Shown: positions 1 to 8,523 of the stretch, one piece after another
How positions within the stretch are numbered: the first letter of the stretch is position 1
How the letters are laid out: every line of letters starts with the position of its first letter
Source of the DNA: CAG-791 sp963593905
GTDB lineage: Bacteria > Bacillota > Clostridia > Lachnospirales > Lachnospiraceae
DNA: 42,296 bases
Direction of reading: 5' to 3'
Assembly: GCA_963593905.1 (NCBI GenBank)
Contig: CAVBBL010000024.1
Span: 1 to 42,296, forward strand
The notes under the pieces: generated by a model
What the model saw: only the letters and a program-made list of their open reading frames with translations
Told to the model about the DNA's origin: nothing
Database searches by the model: none
Made by a program: the position numbers and the translations under genes

Positions 1-157
1 CCCTTAACTCGCATCCCCGCCTGATGCGGGTCTGCTCAGACAGGCGGGCCTATCGGACGCGCTCTGAAAGCGCGTCCGATACCATCCTACGGTTTCGAGA
101 CAAGCCTAAGCAAAACTGGCGCGCAGTGCAAAGGATGCGAGTCCTTCTGCCGCGCCC
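1..157 (-). repeat. Element A, copy 1 (truncated by window start)
   Basis: Read on the minus strand this matches the two complete copies at 16287-16534 and 16639-16886. Shared blocks are CAGTTTTGCTTAGG, CGTAGGATGGTATC, GATAGGCCCGCC and GATGCGAGTTAAGGG. The right half of the element lies outside the window. The inner hairpin at 52-80 (ATCGGACGCGCT, 5-nt loop, AGCGCGTCCGAT) pairs perfectly over 12 bp although both arms differ from the other copies at three positions. It lies downstream of scpB, beyond that gene's terminator. No ORF is conserved among copies. Function unknown: a MITE-like element or a structured RNA are both possible. Confidence 0.8.
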
Positions 158-165
158 CGGGGCAT

Positions 166-320
166 TACATCTTGCCAATTCACATTACATTTACCATTCT
201 CATTGCCATTTCCCATTGCATTGCCATTTCTCATTACATTTGTCATTTCGCATTGCATATGCCATTTTGCATTGCATTTTACCAATCTGCATTGCATTTT
301 GCCAATCTGCATTTAACTTC
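166..320. repeat. Degenerate CATT-rich tandem repeat
   Basis: The stretch is built of variants of CATTGCATT and GCCATTT. It ends in two near-exact 20-bp units (268-287 and 288-307, TGCATTGCATTTTACCAATC with one change) plus a partial third. It lies next to element A1 and has no convincing coding content on either strand; the short ORFs here are low-complexity His/Ile/Cys runs. Confidence 0.75.
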
Positions 321-361
321 CAAGGTTAAAGCGACTGACAGCTGTCCATCTGTTTTCCACT

Positions 362-389
362 AAAAAAGCGACCGGTAAACTCCGATCGC
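362..389 (-). terminator. Rho-independent terminator of the scpA-scpB transcript
   Basis: On the minus strand GCGATCGG, a 6-nt loop and CCGGTCGC form an 8-bp stem with one G-T pair, followed by six T. It lies about 100 bp past the scpB stop codon. The rest of 390-490 shows nothing recognisable. Confidence 0.8.
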
Positions 390-490
390 CTTTGATCCAG
401 CATGTTACATTTTCTATATTGAATACTAACATTGCAGCTTGCAGTTTACCGCGCATTGCATCTGTCTTTGCTTTATCTATGCTTATTTTA

Positions 491-1090
491 TCACACCTGC
501 AGTCTGGTTTCTACTTCTTTCTCTGCCTCTTCCTTAAATTCCTCTACCTGCACAGCTGACAGAGAAGGGAGTTCCTCTATGGATCCCACGCCGAAGGAGC
601 GAAGGAACTGCTCGGTGGTGCCGAAAAGCAGCGGCCTTCCGGGAGCATCCTTGCGGCCTAGTTCCTGGATCAGATCATAGGAAAGAAGCTTATTGACTGC
701 AAAATCACTGTTCACCCCTCGGATCGTCTCGATCTCCAGTCTGGTGATGGGCTGTTTATAAGCTACAATGGAAAGGGTCTCCAGCACCGCATCGGAGAGG
801 GTCATCTTCTTGGGAGCACTGGCAATGGTAATCAGTTGTTCATAATAATCCGCCTTGGTGGTAAGCTGCACTGACTTATCAAGGCGCACCAGCTTAAGTC
901 CGCTGCGGGGGCTTTCATATCTTTTCTCCAGCGTCTTTAATGCTTTCAGAACATCCTTTTCCTGCATATCCAGTGCCTTGCAAAGCGCAGAAATCTCCAC
1001 AGCATCTCCCATGGCAAAGAGAATCGCCTCCGCTGCCGCCGCACCGGTCTCCTCATTCAGCCTCTGCTGTGTCTTTTCCTGTTCCTGCAT
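491..1090 (-). CDS. scpB: Segregation and condensation protein B (ScpB)
   Basis: ScpB is the winged-helix dimer that binds the kleisin ScpA in the bacterial SMC-ScpAB condensin, which compacts and separates replicated origins. The 199-residue product shows the typical opening (AAAEAILFAMGDAVEISAL), the conserved SIVAYKQPITRLEIETIRG segment of the first winged helix near residue 110, and the GRPLLFGTTEQFLRSFG ending of the second. Residues after about 165 are an acidic tail. Its ATG lies inside the 3' end of scpA (38-bp overlap) behind GGGGAGATGAGAG, which suggests translational coupling. A terminator follows at 362-389. Confidence 0.96.
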   Translation of the reverse strand: MQEQEKTQQRLNEETGAAAAEAILFAMGDAVEISALCKALDMQEKDVLKALKTLEKRYESPRSGLKLVRLDKSVQLTTKADYYEQLITIASAPKKMTLSDAVLETLSIVAYKQPITRLEIETIRGVNSDFAVNKLLSYDLIQELGRKDAPGRPLLFGTTEQFLRSFGVGSIEELPSLSAVQVEEFKEEAEKEVETRLQV

Positions 1091-1886
1091 CTTCTCTCAT
1101 CTCCCCGTCAGCTGTTTTCTCTTCCTGCGCAGGCATGGAACCGCCTTCTTTTTTCTCTATAGTAATTTCCCCGAAGGTTTCGCTTTGATAAAGTGTGATT
1201 TCTCCCATCTTCATCAGTTCCAGCACCACCAGGAAAGTGACGATCACCTCTTCCTTACTGTGCTGTCTCTCTAAGAGAGAGCGAAAGTCCAGCTGCCCAT
1301 GGGTCTGCAATAAAGCTCTGACATAGAGCATCTTGGCATCCATGTCCACTTCATCCTTTTCAATGGTGCCGAAGGTACTGCGCACCGGATCCACTTTATC
1401 CTTCTGCCTTTTCAGAATCTGCTGAAAAATGTCATTTAAGGTCTCCAGGGTATTGTGGCCGATCAGTTTTTCATAGTCCAGAGGCGGCTCGTACTGCTCC
1501 ACTTCCTCCGGAAGGTTCTTCTGTCTGTAAAAATGGACCGCTGCATCCTGCTCTCTGTCCCGGAGTTCAAAGGACATATACTTGTACATCTTGTATTCCA
1601 GCAGTTTCTGCACCAATTCTGCTCTGGGGTCCTCTTCCTCCCCCTCCTCATTTACTTCCTTGGGAAGGAGCATGCGGCTCTTGATATCCAGCAAGGTAGC
1701 CGCCATGACCAGGAACTCACTCATGACATTCATGTCCTCATGTCCCATCTGGCGGATATATTCCATATACTGCTCTGTAATTTCCACGATGGGAATATCA
1801 TAAATGTCAATCTTATTAATATCGATCAGATGCAGCAGCAGATCCAGAGGTCCCTCAAAGACCTGCAGCTTCACAGGAATTGCCAT
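1053..1886 (-). CDS. scpA: Segregation and condensation protein A (ScpA)
   Basis: ScpA is the kleisin bridging the SMC heads. The 277-residue protein begins MAIPVKLQVFEGPLDLLLHL, the conserved N-terminal SMC-neck binding region, and ends with the C-terminal winged helix (EEVIVTFLVVLELMKMGEI) followed by a charged tail of about 35 residues. A longer frame adds nine residues, but the ATG at 1886 has a good Shine-Dalgarno (GTGAGGTGACT) just upstream and fits the family start. The upstream gene on the same strand is the phosphoesterase, whose stop lies 124 bp away; no promoter or terminator was evident between them. Confidence 0.96.
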   Translation of the reverse strand: MAIPVKLQVFEGPLDLLLHLIDINKIDIYDIPIVEITEQYMEYIRQMGHEDMNVMSEFLVMAATLLDIKSRMLLPKEVNEEGEEEDPRAELVQKLLEYKMYKYMSFELRDREQDAAVHFYRQKNLPEEVEQYEPPLDYEKLIGHNTLETLNDIFQQILKRQKDKVDPVRSTFGTIEKDEVDMDAKMLYVRALLQTHGQLDFRSLLERQHSKEEVIVTFLVVLELMKMGEITLYQSETFGEITIEKKEGGSMPAQEEKTADGEMREDAGTGKDTAEAE

Positions 1887-2010
1887 AGTCACCTCACTAC
1901 CCGGCAGCCTCATCCGGCTCTCTGCCCATAATTACCTTAATTAATTACCGCATGTCCATGCAGATCGGCGCTTTATACGCCCCGCCACTGAATGAATTGC
2001 GATATAAATT

Positions 2011-2997
2011 TCAGATTCTTTTCCTTGATTGCTGCTTTAATTCGATGACTGAAAGCTCCGCCGGGTTAAAAAAGCGCACCGGTAACGTGTGCATACCGAG
2101 GCCGCAGCTGAGTATCATCACCGATTCCTTACCATTCTTCCCCGGAAGGACATATCGTCCGCCGCTGTATTTGGGAAACAATGTGATATAAGGAGAAATG
2201 GCGCCTCCCAGAAACGGAAGTCTGGCAATACCGCCGTGCACATGTCCGCATAATACCAGGTCTGCTCCCCAGGCAGCATAGCTATCAAAATACCTGGGAT
2301 TGTGGGTGATCAGGATCGTAAAGCAATCAGGATCCGGTCTGCCGATATGCCTCTCTATTTCCTCCACCGTCAATGTTTCTTTGTGAAATTTCTTATAAAA
2401 GGGATAGTCCAGTTCCAGACCGTAGAATACAATACTGCGTTTCTTCCCGGTTTCGGGATCTCGAACCTTTTGAACCTTTTCTGCCGCTTCCGCATCCTCT
2501 GCTTCGAAGTGCCACGTAAGTGCTCTGTTGTGAAGGCAAATTGTGCCCGTCTCTTCCAAGGCTGTCATCAAACGTTCATAGGCGCCTTCGCAGAACTCTC
2601 GGTGCCAATGGAGCTTTAGCTCATGATTGCCATTCACATAGCAGACAGGATATTTCGATGTAAGGCACCTAACAAGAGAAATGGTTGTCTGCATCCAATC
2701 ATCATGCCTATGCTCTGGAGATTTCTTACCTCCCTGCATGGCCTGCGCCGCAATGATCATATCTCCGCCCACCAGAACAGCATCCGGGTGGATCCTGTCT
2801 ATCGCCCGGAGAAGCTTTTCATTATCCTTGCCGTATTTCTTGGCATGCAGATCCGACAGAAAAACAAAGGTATACTCTCCACCCGTTTGGGGCGAGGATA
2901 CGCCATACCTTCTTATCACGAAGCGGTGATTATCTGCAATCATCACCGATAAAAGCAACAGAAGCAGGCAGATACCTGCGATCAGAAAGAATGTCAT
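2011..2997 (-). CDS. Membrane-anchored calcineurin-like metallophosphoesterase
   Basis: The 328-residue protein has an N-terminal hydrophobic anchor (TFFLIAGICLLLLLLSVMIA) and a metallophosphoesterase domain with all metal-ligand motifs: FLSDLHAKKYG, VLVGGDM, YVNGNHE, ILITHNPRYF and CGHVHGG. It resembles YkuE-type phosphoesterases placed at the membrane; substrate unknown. The ATG at 2997 follows CAGGTG at proper spacing. A longer frame would run through the rpsU terminator hairpin (3019-3046), so the later start is preferred. It is the first gene after rpsU on this strand. Confidence 0.9.
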   Translation of the reverse strand: MTFFLIAGICLLLLLLSVMIADNHRFVIRRYGVSSPQTGGEYTFVFLSDLHAKKYGKDNEKLLRAIDRIHPDAVLVGGDMIIAAQAMQGGKKSPEHRHDDWMQTTISLVRCLTSKYPVCYVNGNHELKLHWHREFCEGAYERLMTALEETGTICLHNRALTWHFEAEDAEAAEKVQKVRDPETGKKRSIVFYGLELDYPFYKKFHKETLTVEEIERHIGRPDPDCFTILITHNPRYFDSYAAWGADLVLCGHVHGGIARLPFLGGAISPYITLFPKYSGGRYVLPGKNGKESVMILSCGLGMHTLPVRFFNPAELSVIELKQQSRKRI

Positions 2998-3018
2998 TCT
3001 ACACCTGCGTATATAGCA

Positions 3019-3046
3019 AAAGCCCTTGATCGAAACCAAGGGCTTT
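3019..3046 (-). terminator. Rho-independent terminator of rpsU
   Basis: AAAGCCCTTG and CAAGGGCTTT form a perfect 10-bp stem with an 8-nt loop, 35 bp beyond the rpsU stop; the minus-strand reading runs into TTTTGCTATATA. The descending arm also reads TTGGTT, 18 bp before TATATA, a weak promoter candidate for the phosphoesterase. Confidence 0.75.
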
Positions 3047-3081
3047 AACTCAATGACTGCTTTGATGATTGCTCAAAAAGC

Positions 3082-3258
3082 TTAGTTGTATTTGCGCTTT
3101 CTAGCTGCTTCAGACTTTTTCTTGCGTCTTACACTAGGCTTCTCGTAATGCTCTCTCTTGCGAATCTCCTGCTGGATACCGGCCTTAGCGCAGCTTCTCT
3201 TAAAGCGACGCAGGGCGCTGTCCAGTGTTTCGTTTTCTTTTACGATTACGTTAGACAT
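3082..3258 (-). CDS. rpsU: 30S ribosomal protein bS21
   Basis: bS21 is a small basic 30S protein near the mRNA exit that helps initiation. The 58-residue product MSNVIVKENETLDSALRRF..., with a Lys/Arg-rich C-terminus ending RKRKYN, is full length for the family. A frame opening four codons earlier would start at TTG directly against the Shine-Dalgarno, so the ATG at 3258 is chosen; AAGGGAGG lies 12 nt upstream. It has its own promoter (3342-3369) and terminator (3019-3046), so it is probably monocistronic. Confidence 0.97.
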   Translation of the reverse strand: MSNVIVKENETLDSALRRFKRSCAKAGIQQEIRKREHYEKPSVRRKKKSEAARKRKYN

Positions 3259-3315
3259 AAGCTCTCTCAACCTCCCTTCAGTCCCTTCAGAACATGACTG
3301 ATTGGGTTAATATGA

Positions 3316-3369
3316 GTGCAGACAATCTGCACGCATGAACTATTATAACATACATTCTTTTCCCGTCAA
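3316..3369 (-). promoter_or_regulatory. rpsU promoter with downstream inverted repeat
   Basis: On the minus strand TTGACG (3364-3369) and TATAAT (3342-3347) are separated by 16 bp, with an extended -10 TG just upstream of TATAAT. In the leader, GTGCAGA-CAA-TCTGCAC (3316-3332) is a perfect 7-bp inverted repeat, either an operator or a leader hairpin. The promoter lies just past the alaS stop codon. Confidence 0.8.
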
Positions 3370-3378
3370 GGCATTTTT

Positions 3379-6141
3379 TTAGTGAATCTGTCCTTCCAGC
3401 ACACCCTTAGCCTGCTGCAGCGCTTCCGGGATACCTGCCGGGTTCTTACCGCCAGCCTGTGCCATATTCGGGCGTCCGCCGCCGCCACCGCCTACGGTGC
3501 CGGCCACTGCCTTCACCAGATTACCTGCGTGAGCACCTTTGGCGATTGCTTCTTCCGCTGCCATAGCCATCAGATTTACCTTGCCGTCCTTTTCGGAAAT
3601 CAGCAGGATCACGCTGCCCGGCAGCTTGTTTTTGCACTGATCACCCAGATCCCGAAGGCCGTTCATATCTACGCCGGGCACTGCTGCTGCCACGAAGGGC
3701 ACGCCCTTTACATCCACAGCCTGGGAGGTCACATCTCCCAATGCTTCCTTGGCCTTGCTGCTCTTTAAGGATTCATTCTCAGACTTTACTGCCTTTAACT
3801 CATCCTGCAGTCTGCGAATATGCTCTGCCAGGGTATCCGGGGTAGCCTTCAGAAGGTCTGCCGCCTCTCTGGCTGTCTTCTCCAGATGCTCATAGTAGCG
3901 GAGCACATTGTCACCGGTCAGTGCTTCGATTCTGCGGACACCGGCTGCTACGCCGTTCTCAGAGAGAATCTTAAAGCTGCCGATCTGCAGGGTGTTCTGT
4001 ACATGGGTACCGCCGCACAGCTCGATGGACCAATCTCCCATCTTCACTACCCGAACGCTGTCTCCGTATTTTTCACCGAAAAGTGCCATAGCACCGGTCT
4101 TTTTCGCCTCTTCCAGGGTCATCACCTGCGTAACTACCGGCAGGCTCTCTGCAATCTTTTCATTGACCAGTTCTTCTACCTTCTGCAGTTCTTCCCTGGT
4201 CATTGCCTGGAAATGAGAAAAGTCAAATCTGGTCCGCTCACCGTCCTGATAGGAACCGGCCTGCTCTACATGAGTGCCCAGCACTTCGCGTAGCGCCTTC
4301 TGCAGCAGGTGGGTCGCAGAGTGATTGCGGCAGGTAGCCATGCGAAGTTTCTCATCCGCCTGTAAGGTAACTGTATCCCCTACCTTCAGCATACCGGATA
4401 CCACATGACCGATGTGAGCGATCTTGCCCCCGGCTACATGCTCGGTGGAATCCACCTTGAAGACTACAGCACCTTTTCCCAAAGCTGCTTCCTTGGCAAT
4501 CTCCTCAGCAGATGCTTTGATACCGCCGGCCTCTGTATAGGAATTGGTCAGAATGATCAATCCCTTGTCGCCGACCTGTCCGCCCATGGTGCCGTAGAAA
4601 GGAGTCTCCTTTGTAATGATAGCGCCGTATTGTCCGTCAGAGAGGGCATCCACTACGCTGTCCTCTTCCTCTTCCTGTCCGGACAGAGACGGCAGGGCTG
4701 CCATAGCGATGATCTCAGACTCGGCAACCGTCTTGTCATATCCTATAAAAGTGCTGGTAAGAGCCGGATCCATATCCTCATATACCGTAGCGGCAGCGCC
4801 CATATAGCTGGAAGCCTTGCCGGAGCGCTTGCGATCTTCTCTCGCCGTCTCCTTCTGGTTCTTCATGGCAGCATTAAAGCCTTCCTCATCTACGGTAAAG
4901 CCCTTCTCTTCCAGAATCTCCTTGGTGTTATCAAGAGGGAATCCATAAGTATCGTACAGACGGAACGCATCCTCACCGGAGAGCTGCTTTTGGCCTGCAG
5001 CGGCCAGTGCCTCTTCCATCTGATTCAGAATCTCCATGCCCTGCTCATAGGTCTTTTCAAACTTTTCTTCCTCGGCACGGACAACATTGATGATAAAGTC
5101 CTTCTTTTCCGCCAGTTCCGGATAGCCGTCCTTGGAATTCTCAATTACCTTCATAGCCAGTGTAGGCAGGAAGGATCCCTGAATACCCAGCTTTCTGCCG
5201 TGGCGGACTGCCCGGCGGATGATACGGCGGAGCACATAGCCTCTGCCGTTGTTGGAAGGCATGATGCCGTCAGAGATCATGAAGGTCATGGAACGGGCGT
5301 GATCTGTGCAGATACGCACAGAGACATCCTGATCATAGCTGCCCGGCTGCTCGTAACCGATTCCGCCTGCCAGCTGACAGATCAGATCCCGAAGAGACTT
5401 TAAGGTATCCACGTCAAAAATAGAACCTACGTCCTGCACAGCCACAGCCAGACGCTCTAAGCCCATGCCGGTATCAATATTTTTCTGCTCTAAATCCGTG
5501 TAATTATTATGACCATCGTTATTAAACTGGGTAAAGACGATATTCCAGACTTCCATGAAGCGATCGCCTTCACCGCCCATGACATCCTCAGGGCCGTTGC
5601 CGTACTTCTCTCCGCGATCGTAATAGATCTCGGAACAGGGGCCGCAGGGGCCGGAGCCGTGCTCCCAGAAATTGTCTTCCTTGCCGAACTTATAGATGCG
5701 CTCTGCCGGGATGTGCATATCATTGAGCCAGATATTGTAGGCTTCCTCATCATCCACATAAACAGAAGGATACAGACGCTCCGGATCCAGGCCTACTCTT
5801 TCCGTCAGGAACTCCCAGGCCCACGGAATGGCTTCTTTTTTAAAATAATCACCGAAGGAGAAATTGCCCAGCATCTCGAAATAGGTGCCGTGGCGAGCTG
5901 TCTTTCCCACGTTTTCCAGATCGCCGGTGCGAATGCACTTCTGGCAGGTAGTCACTCTCCGGCGGGGCGGAATCTCCTGGCCCGTAAACCAGGGCTTCAT
6001 AGGTGCCATACCGGAATTAATGATCAGAAGAGATGTGTCATTGTGGGGAACCAGTGAAAAACTGTTCAGTCTAAGGCACCCTTTTTCCTCAAAGAAGGAA
6101 AGGAAGAGCTCTCTAAGCTCATTTACGCCTCTGTATTGCAT
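3379..6141 (-). CDS. alaS: Alanyl-tRNA synthetase
   Basis: Charges tRNA-Ala. The 920-residue protein has the class II catalytic core (MAPMKPWFTG, TTCQKCIRTGDLENVG, HGTYFEMLGNFSFGDYF), the editing domain with HSATHLLQKAL near residue 605 and ELCGGTHV near 707 (zinc ligands), and the C-Ala domain with a glycine-rich VGGGGGGRPNMAQAGG near the end. It is somewhat longer than the usual 870-880 residues. ATG at 6141 follows TAGGAGG. No T-box motif was found in the 124-bp gap to glyS; that gap instead holds the element B-like hairpins. Confidence 0.97.
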   Translation of the reverse strand: MQYRGVNELRELFLSFFEEKGCLRLNSFSLVPHNDTSLLIINSGMAPMKPWFTGQEIPPRRRVTTCQKCIRTGDLENVGKTARHGTYFEMLGNFSFGDYFKKEAIPWAWEFLTERVGLDPERLYPSVYVDDEEAYNIWLNDMHIPAERIYKFGKEDNFWEHGSGPCGPCSEIYYDRGEKYGNGPEDVMGGEGDRFMEVWNIVFTQFNNDGHNNYTDLEQKNIDTGMGLERLAVAVQDVGSIFDVDTLKSLRDLICQLAGGIGYEQPGSYDQDVSVRICTDHARSMTFMISDGIMPSNNGRGYVLRRIIRRAVRHGRKLGIQGSFLPTLAMKVIENSKDGYPELAEKKDFIINVVRAEEEKFEKTYEQGMEILNQMEEALAAAGQKQLSGEDAFRLYDTYGFPLDNTKEILEEKGFTVDEEGFNAAMKNQKETAREDRKRSGKASSYMGAAATVYEDMDPALTSTFIGYDKTVAESEIIAMAALPSLSGQEEEEDSVVDALSDGQYGAIITKETPFYGTMGGQVGDKGLIILTNSYTEAGGIKASAEEIAKEAALGKGAVVFKVDSTEHVAGGKIAHIGHVVSGMLKVGDTVTLQADEKLRMATCRNHSATHLLQKALREVLGTHVEQAGSYQDGERTRFDFSHFQAMTREELQKVEELVNEKIAESLPVVTQVMTLEEAKKTGAMALFGEKYGDSVRVVKMGDWSIELCGGTHVQNTLQIGSFKILSENGVAAGVRRIEALTGDNVLRYYEHLEKTAREAADLLKATPDTLAEHIRRLQDELKAVKSENESLKSSKAKEALGDVTSQAVDVKGVPFVAAAVPGVDMNGLRDLGDQCKNKLPGSVILLISEKDGKVNLMAMAAEEAIAKGAHAGNLVKAVAGTVGGGGGGRPNMAQAGGKNPAGIPEALQQAKGVLEGQIH

Positions 6142-6160
6142 TGCTTACCTCCTATTTCCT

Positions 6161-6214
6161 TTTGCGCGGTGTGTCAGCGCAAAGCGGGGAGAATGGCCTT
6201 GGGCCATTCTCCGC
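6161..6214 (-). repeat. Element B-like hairpin pair (copy B3) between glyS and alaS
   Basis: Two hairpins: TTTGCGC/GCGCAAA (6161-6167 with 6177-6183) and GGAGAATGGCC/GGCCATTCTCC (6188-6198 with 6202-6212). There is no T-run, so it is not a standard terminator. The GGAGAAT...ATTCTCC stem followed by GCTGTG parallels the stem in B1 (26304-26330) and B2 (42197-42223), and the position just before the alaS Shine-Dalgarno is the same. Membership in the family is inferred from this stem and location. Confidence 0.5.
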
Positions 6215-6265
6215 TGTGTTCAGCCGTGTGTACAACCTGTATCCATCGCACACATCCATCATGTT

Positions 6266-7654
6266 TTAGAAATCGAACTTGCCCTCAAACCAGTCAAGAA
6301 GCTGATCCACAGGCACACGCTCCTGCTCCATGCTGTCACGGAAGCGAACGGTAACGCAATGATCATTCTCACTGTCGAAATCATAAGTCACGCAGAAAGG
6401 CGTACCGATCTCGTCCTGTCTGCGGTAACGCTTACCGATGGCGCCGCGGTCATCGAACTCGCAGTTGTATTTTTTAGACAGCTGGGAATAAATCTTCTCA
6501 GCACCCTCGTTGAGCTTTTTGGAAAGAGGCAGCACACCGATCTTTACCGGTGCCAGTGCCGGATGGAAATGCAGCACGGTACGAACATCGCCGCCCTCTA
6601 AAGTTTCCTCATCATAAGCCCCGCAAAGGAAGGCCAGTACCACACGGTCTGCGCCCAGAGAAGGCTCAATGACATAAGGGATATAACGGGTATTCTTGGT
6701 ATCGTCGAAGTAGCTTAAATCCTCACCGGAGGTCTCCTGATGTCTGGTCAGGTCATAATTGGTGCGGTCTGCGATGCCCCAGAGCTCGCCCCAGCCAAAG
6801 GGGAAGAGGAACTCGATGTCGCTGGTAGCCTTGGAGTAGAAGGACAGCTCCTCCTTCTCATGGTCGCGGATACGCATCTCTTCCTTCTTCATGCCCAGGG
6901 AAGTCAGCCAGTTCACGCAGTAATCCTTCCAATAAGCAAACCACTCCAGATCCGTGTCAGGCTCGCAGAAGAACTCCATCTCCATCTGCTCGAACTCTCT
7001 GGTACGGAAAGTAAAGTTGCCAGGGGTAATCTCGTTACGGAAGGACTTACCAATCTGGCAGATACCAAAAGGAATCTTCTTACGGGAGGTTCTCTGTACA
7101 TTCTTGAAGTTTACAAAGATACCCTGTGCGGTCTCGGGACGAAGGTAAATGGTATTGGTGGAATCCTCTGTAACGCCCTGGAAAGTCTTGAACATCAGAT
7201 TGAACTGACGAATATCTGTAAAGTGGTGGCCGCCGCAGGTCTGGCAGGGTACCTGATGCTCTTCAATGAAGGCCATCATCTTCTCTGCACCCCAGGCATC
7301 TACAGAGCCGTCCAGCTCCATGTCATGCTCTTTGGCGAAAGCCTCGATGAGCTGATCTGCACGGAAACGGGCACCGCAATCCTTACAATCCATCAGCGGA
7401 TCGGAAAAGCTCTGGAGATGACCGCTGGCCACCCAGGTCTGGGGATTCATCAGAATAGCGCAGTCCACGCCTACATTGTGAGGACTCTCCTGCACGAACT
7501 TCTGCCACCAGGCACGCTTCACATTGTTCTTAAGCTCTACGCCCAGATTGCCGTAATCCCAGGTGTTGGCCAAGCCGCCGTAAATCTGAGAGCCGGGATA
7601 GATAAAGCCTCTGGCGTTGGCAAGCGCTACGATTTTGTCCATTGTCTTTTCCAT
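6266..7654 (-). CDS. glyS: Glycyl-tRNA synthetase, single-chain (alpha2) type
   Basis: Charges tRNA-Gly. The 462-residue protein is of the eukaryote-like homodimeric type, not the alpha/beta type: ALANARGFIYPGSQIYGG at the start, a CxxC pair (KDCGARF, CQTCGGHH), motif 2 region IPFGICQIGKSFRNEITPGN, FTFRTREFEQMEMEFF and motif 3 PSLGADRVVLAFL near residue 350. A longer frame adds 53 unlikely residues. The ATG at 7654 follows AGGAG and matches the family start. It lies 160 bp after the lipoprotein gene; the gap shows small inverted repeats but no T-box antiterminator motif. Confidence 0.96.
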   Translation of the reverse strand: MEKTMDKIVALANARGFIYPGSQIYGGLANTWDYGNLGVELKNNVKRAWWQKFVQESPHNVGVDCAILMNPQTWVASGHLQSFSDPLMDCKDCGARFRADQLIEAFAKEHDMELDGSVDAWGAEKMMAFIEEHQVPCQTCGGHHFTDIRQFNLMFKTFQGVTEDSTNTIYLRPETAQGIFVNFKNVQRTSRKKIPFGICQIGKSFRNEITPGNFTFRTREFEQMEMEFFCEPDTDLEWFAYWKDYCVNWLTSLGMKKEEMRIRDHEKEELSFYSKATSDIEFLFPFGWGELWGIADRTNYDLTRHQETSGEDLSYFDDTKNTRYIPYVIEPSLGADRVVLAFLCGAYDEETLEGGDVRTVLHFHPALAPVKIGVLPLSKKLNEGAEKIYSQLSKKYNCEFDDRGAIGKRYRRQDEIGTPFCVTYDFDSENDHCVTVRFRDSMEQERVPVDQLLDWFEGKFDF

Positions 7655-7815
7655 TGTATACTCCTTTTCTGCTTCTTTTAAATATCCGCTATTGATAACA
7701 CTAGGTTCCCAGCGTCTAAAGCTCCGGCGAAAATCCACTCCCGCGAGGCATTTGACCCTCAGAACTACCAAAACATGAAAGGGATATTTCCCAAATCGAT
7801 ACCTTCTATACACTC

Positions 7816-8430
7816 CTAATCCGTCAGAATCAGGATGGCAGGATCACTCTCGGATGCATTCTGAACCGATGCCTCCTTATCCTCTGTCACCGTCACATTG
7901 GAGGAGGCGTAGAGGATCTTGGCATAGGTGCGGATCTCATAGGGCTCCGTCAGGATGATCATCTTATTCTCCGCCAGGGTGTCCAGATCTTTGGTCACCA
8001 GAACCTTATTGGTATCCTCTCTGGAAACAGCATTCATCACTGCCGAGAGATCATACCCTGCTGAAACCGCCCCCGACACCGAGCCATAGTAGAATACACA
8101 GTCATTAAAAGAGGCGTAATCCGTGCCCTCCGCATATTCCATGGTCAGCTTGGCCGTGCCGTCCTTCACCTTTAATTCCTTATTTTTGACAGCCTCCTGG
8201 GTGGTATTGTACTTGGACAGTTCCTCGGATATGGTCTGCGCCAGTTCATCCTCGCTGTAATAATCCTCGCCAAAATCCTCCACTGTCACCGTTTCCACGC
8301 TGCCGTCCTTCTGAAAGCTGACGGTACTCACCGCCGCATCAGAAAGCTTATCTCCGCAGCCTGTCAGCAATGTCGTCATCATCGCCGTGGCAGCAATCGC
8401 CCCGGTCAAATGATTTCCCCTCATCTTCAT
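7816..8430 (-). CDS. Putative lipoprotein of unknown function
   Basis: The 204-residue protein has a lipoprotein signal peptide: Lys/Arg start, hydrophobic run, lipobox LLTGC at about residue 24, so it is probably anchored to the outer face of the membrane. The mature part is acidic and Val/Thr-rich with no motif I recognise; it ends in a short hydrophobic stretch (AILILTD). The start at 8430 follows AAAGG; a frame nine codons longer lacks this. A strong promoter (8487-8515) lies directly upstream, so this gene, and perhaps glyS and alaS, may be transcribed from it. No function is assigned. Confidence 0.8.
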   Translation of the reverse strand: MKMRGNHLTGAIAATAMMTTLLTGCGDKLSDAAVSTVSFQKDGSVETVTVEDFGEDYYSEDELAQTISEELSKYNTTQEAVKNKELKVKDGTAKLTMEYAEGTDYASFNDCVFYYGSVSGAVSAGYDLSAVMNAVSREDTNKVLVTKDLDTLAENKMIILTEPYEIRTYAKILYASSNVTVTEDKEASVQNASESDPAILILTD

Positions 8431-8468
8431 GTGCCTTTCTCTCTTCCTTCCTGCCAATGGCCTTATTC

Positions 8469-8515
8469 TTGAAAAAAGCTCCCACTATTATATAAAAGAA
8501 GCCGCCTTTTTTCAA
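8469..8515 (-). promoter_or_regulatory. Promoter of the lipoprotein gene inside a 10-bp inverted repeat
   Basis: On the minus strand TTGAAA (8510-8515), 17 bp, TATAAT (8487-8492). The -35 box is part of TTGAAAAAAG, perfectly inverted as CTTTTTTCAA at 8469-8478 (minus-strand reading). The inverted repeat therefore brackets the promoter and could be an operator or a weak terminator for recO. Confidence 0.75.
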
Positions 8516-8523
8516 TCACCTAT

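Noticed and set aside
4405..5403. Long plus-strand ORF (332 codons) and other large plus-strand frames such as 6740-7681, 15089-16447, 19613-20839 and 22233-23048
   Set aside because: They lie opposite well-recognised minus-strand genes (alaS, glyS, malY-type, ftsW, mraY) and show no protein family features.
6215..6265. T-box leader for alaS (and for glyS at 7655-7815)
   Set aside because: No antiterminator sequence of the TGGNACCGCG type and no specifier arrangement was found in either gap.
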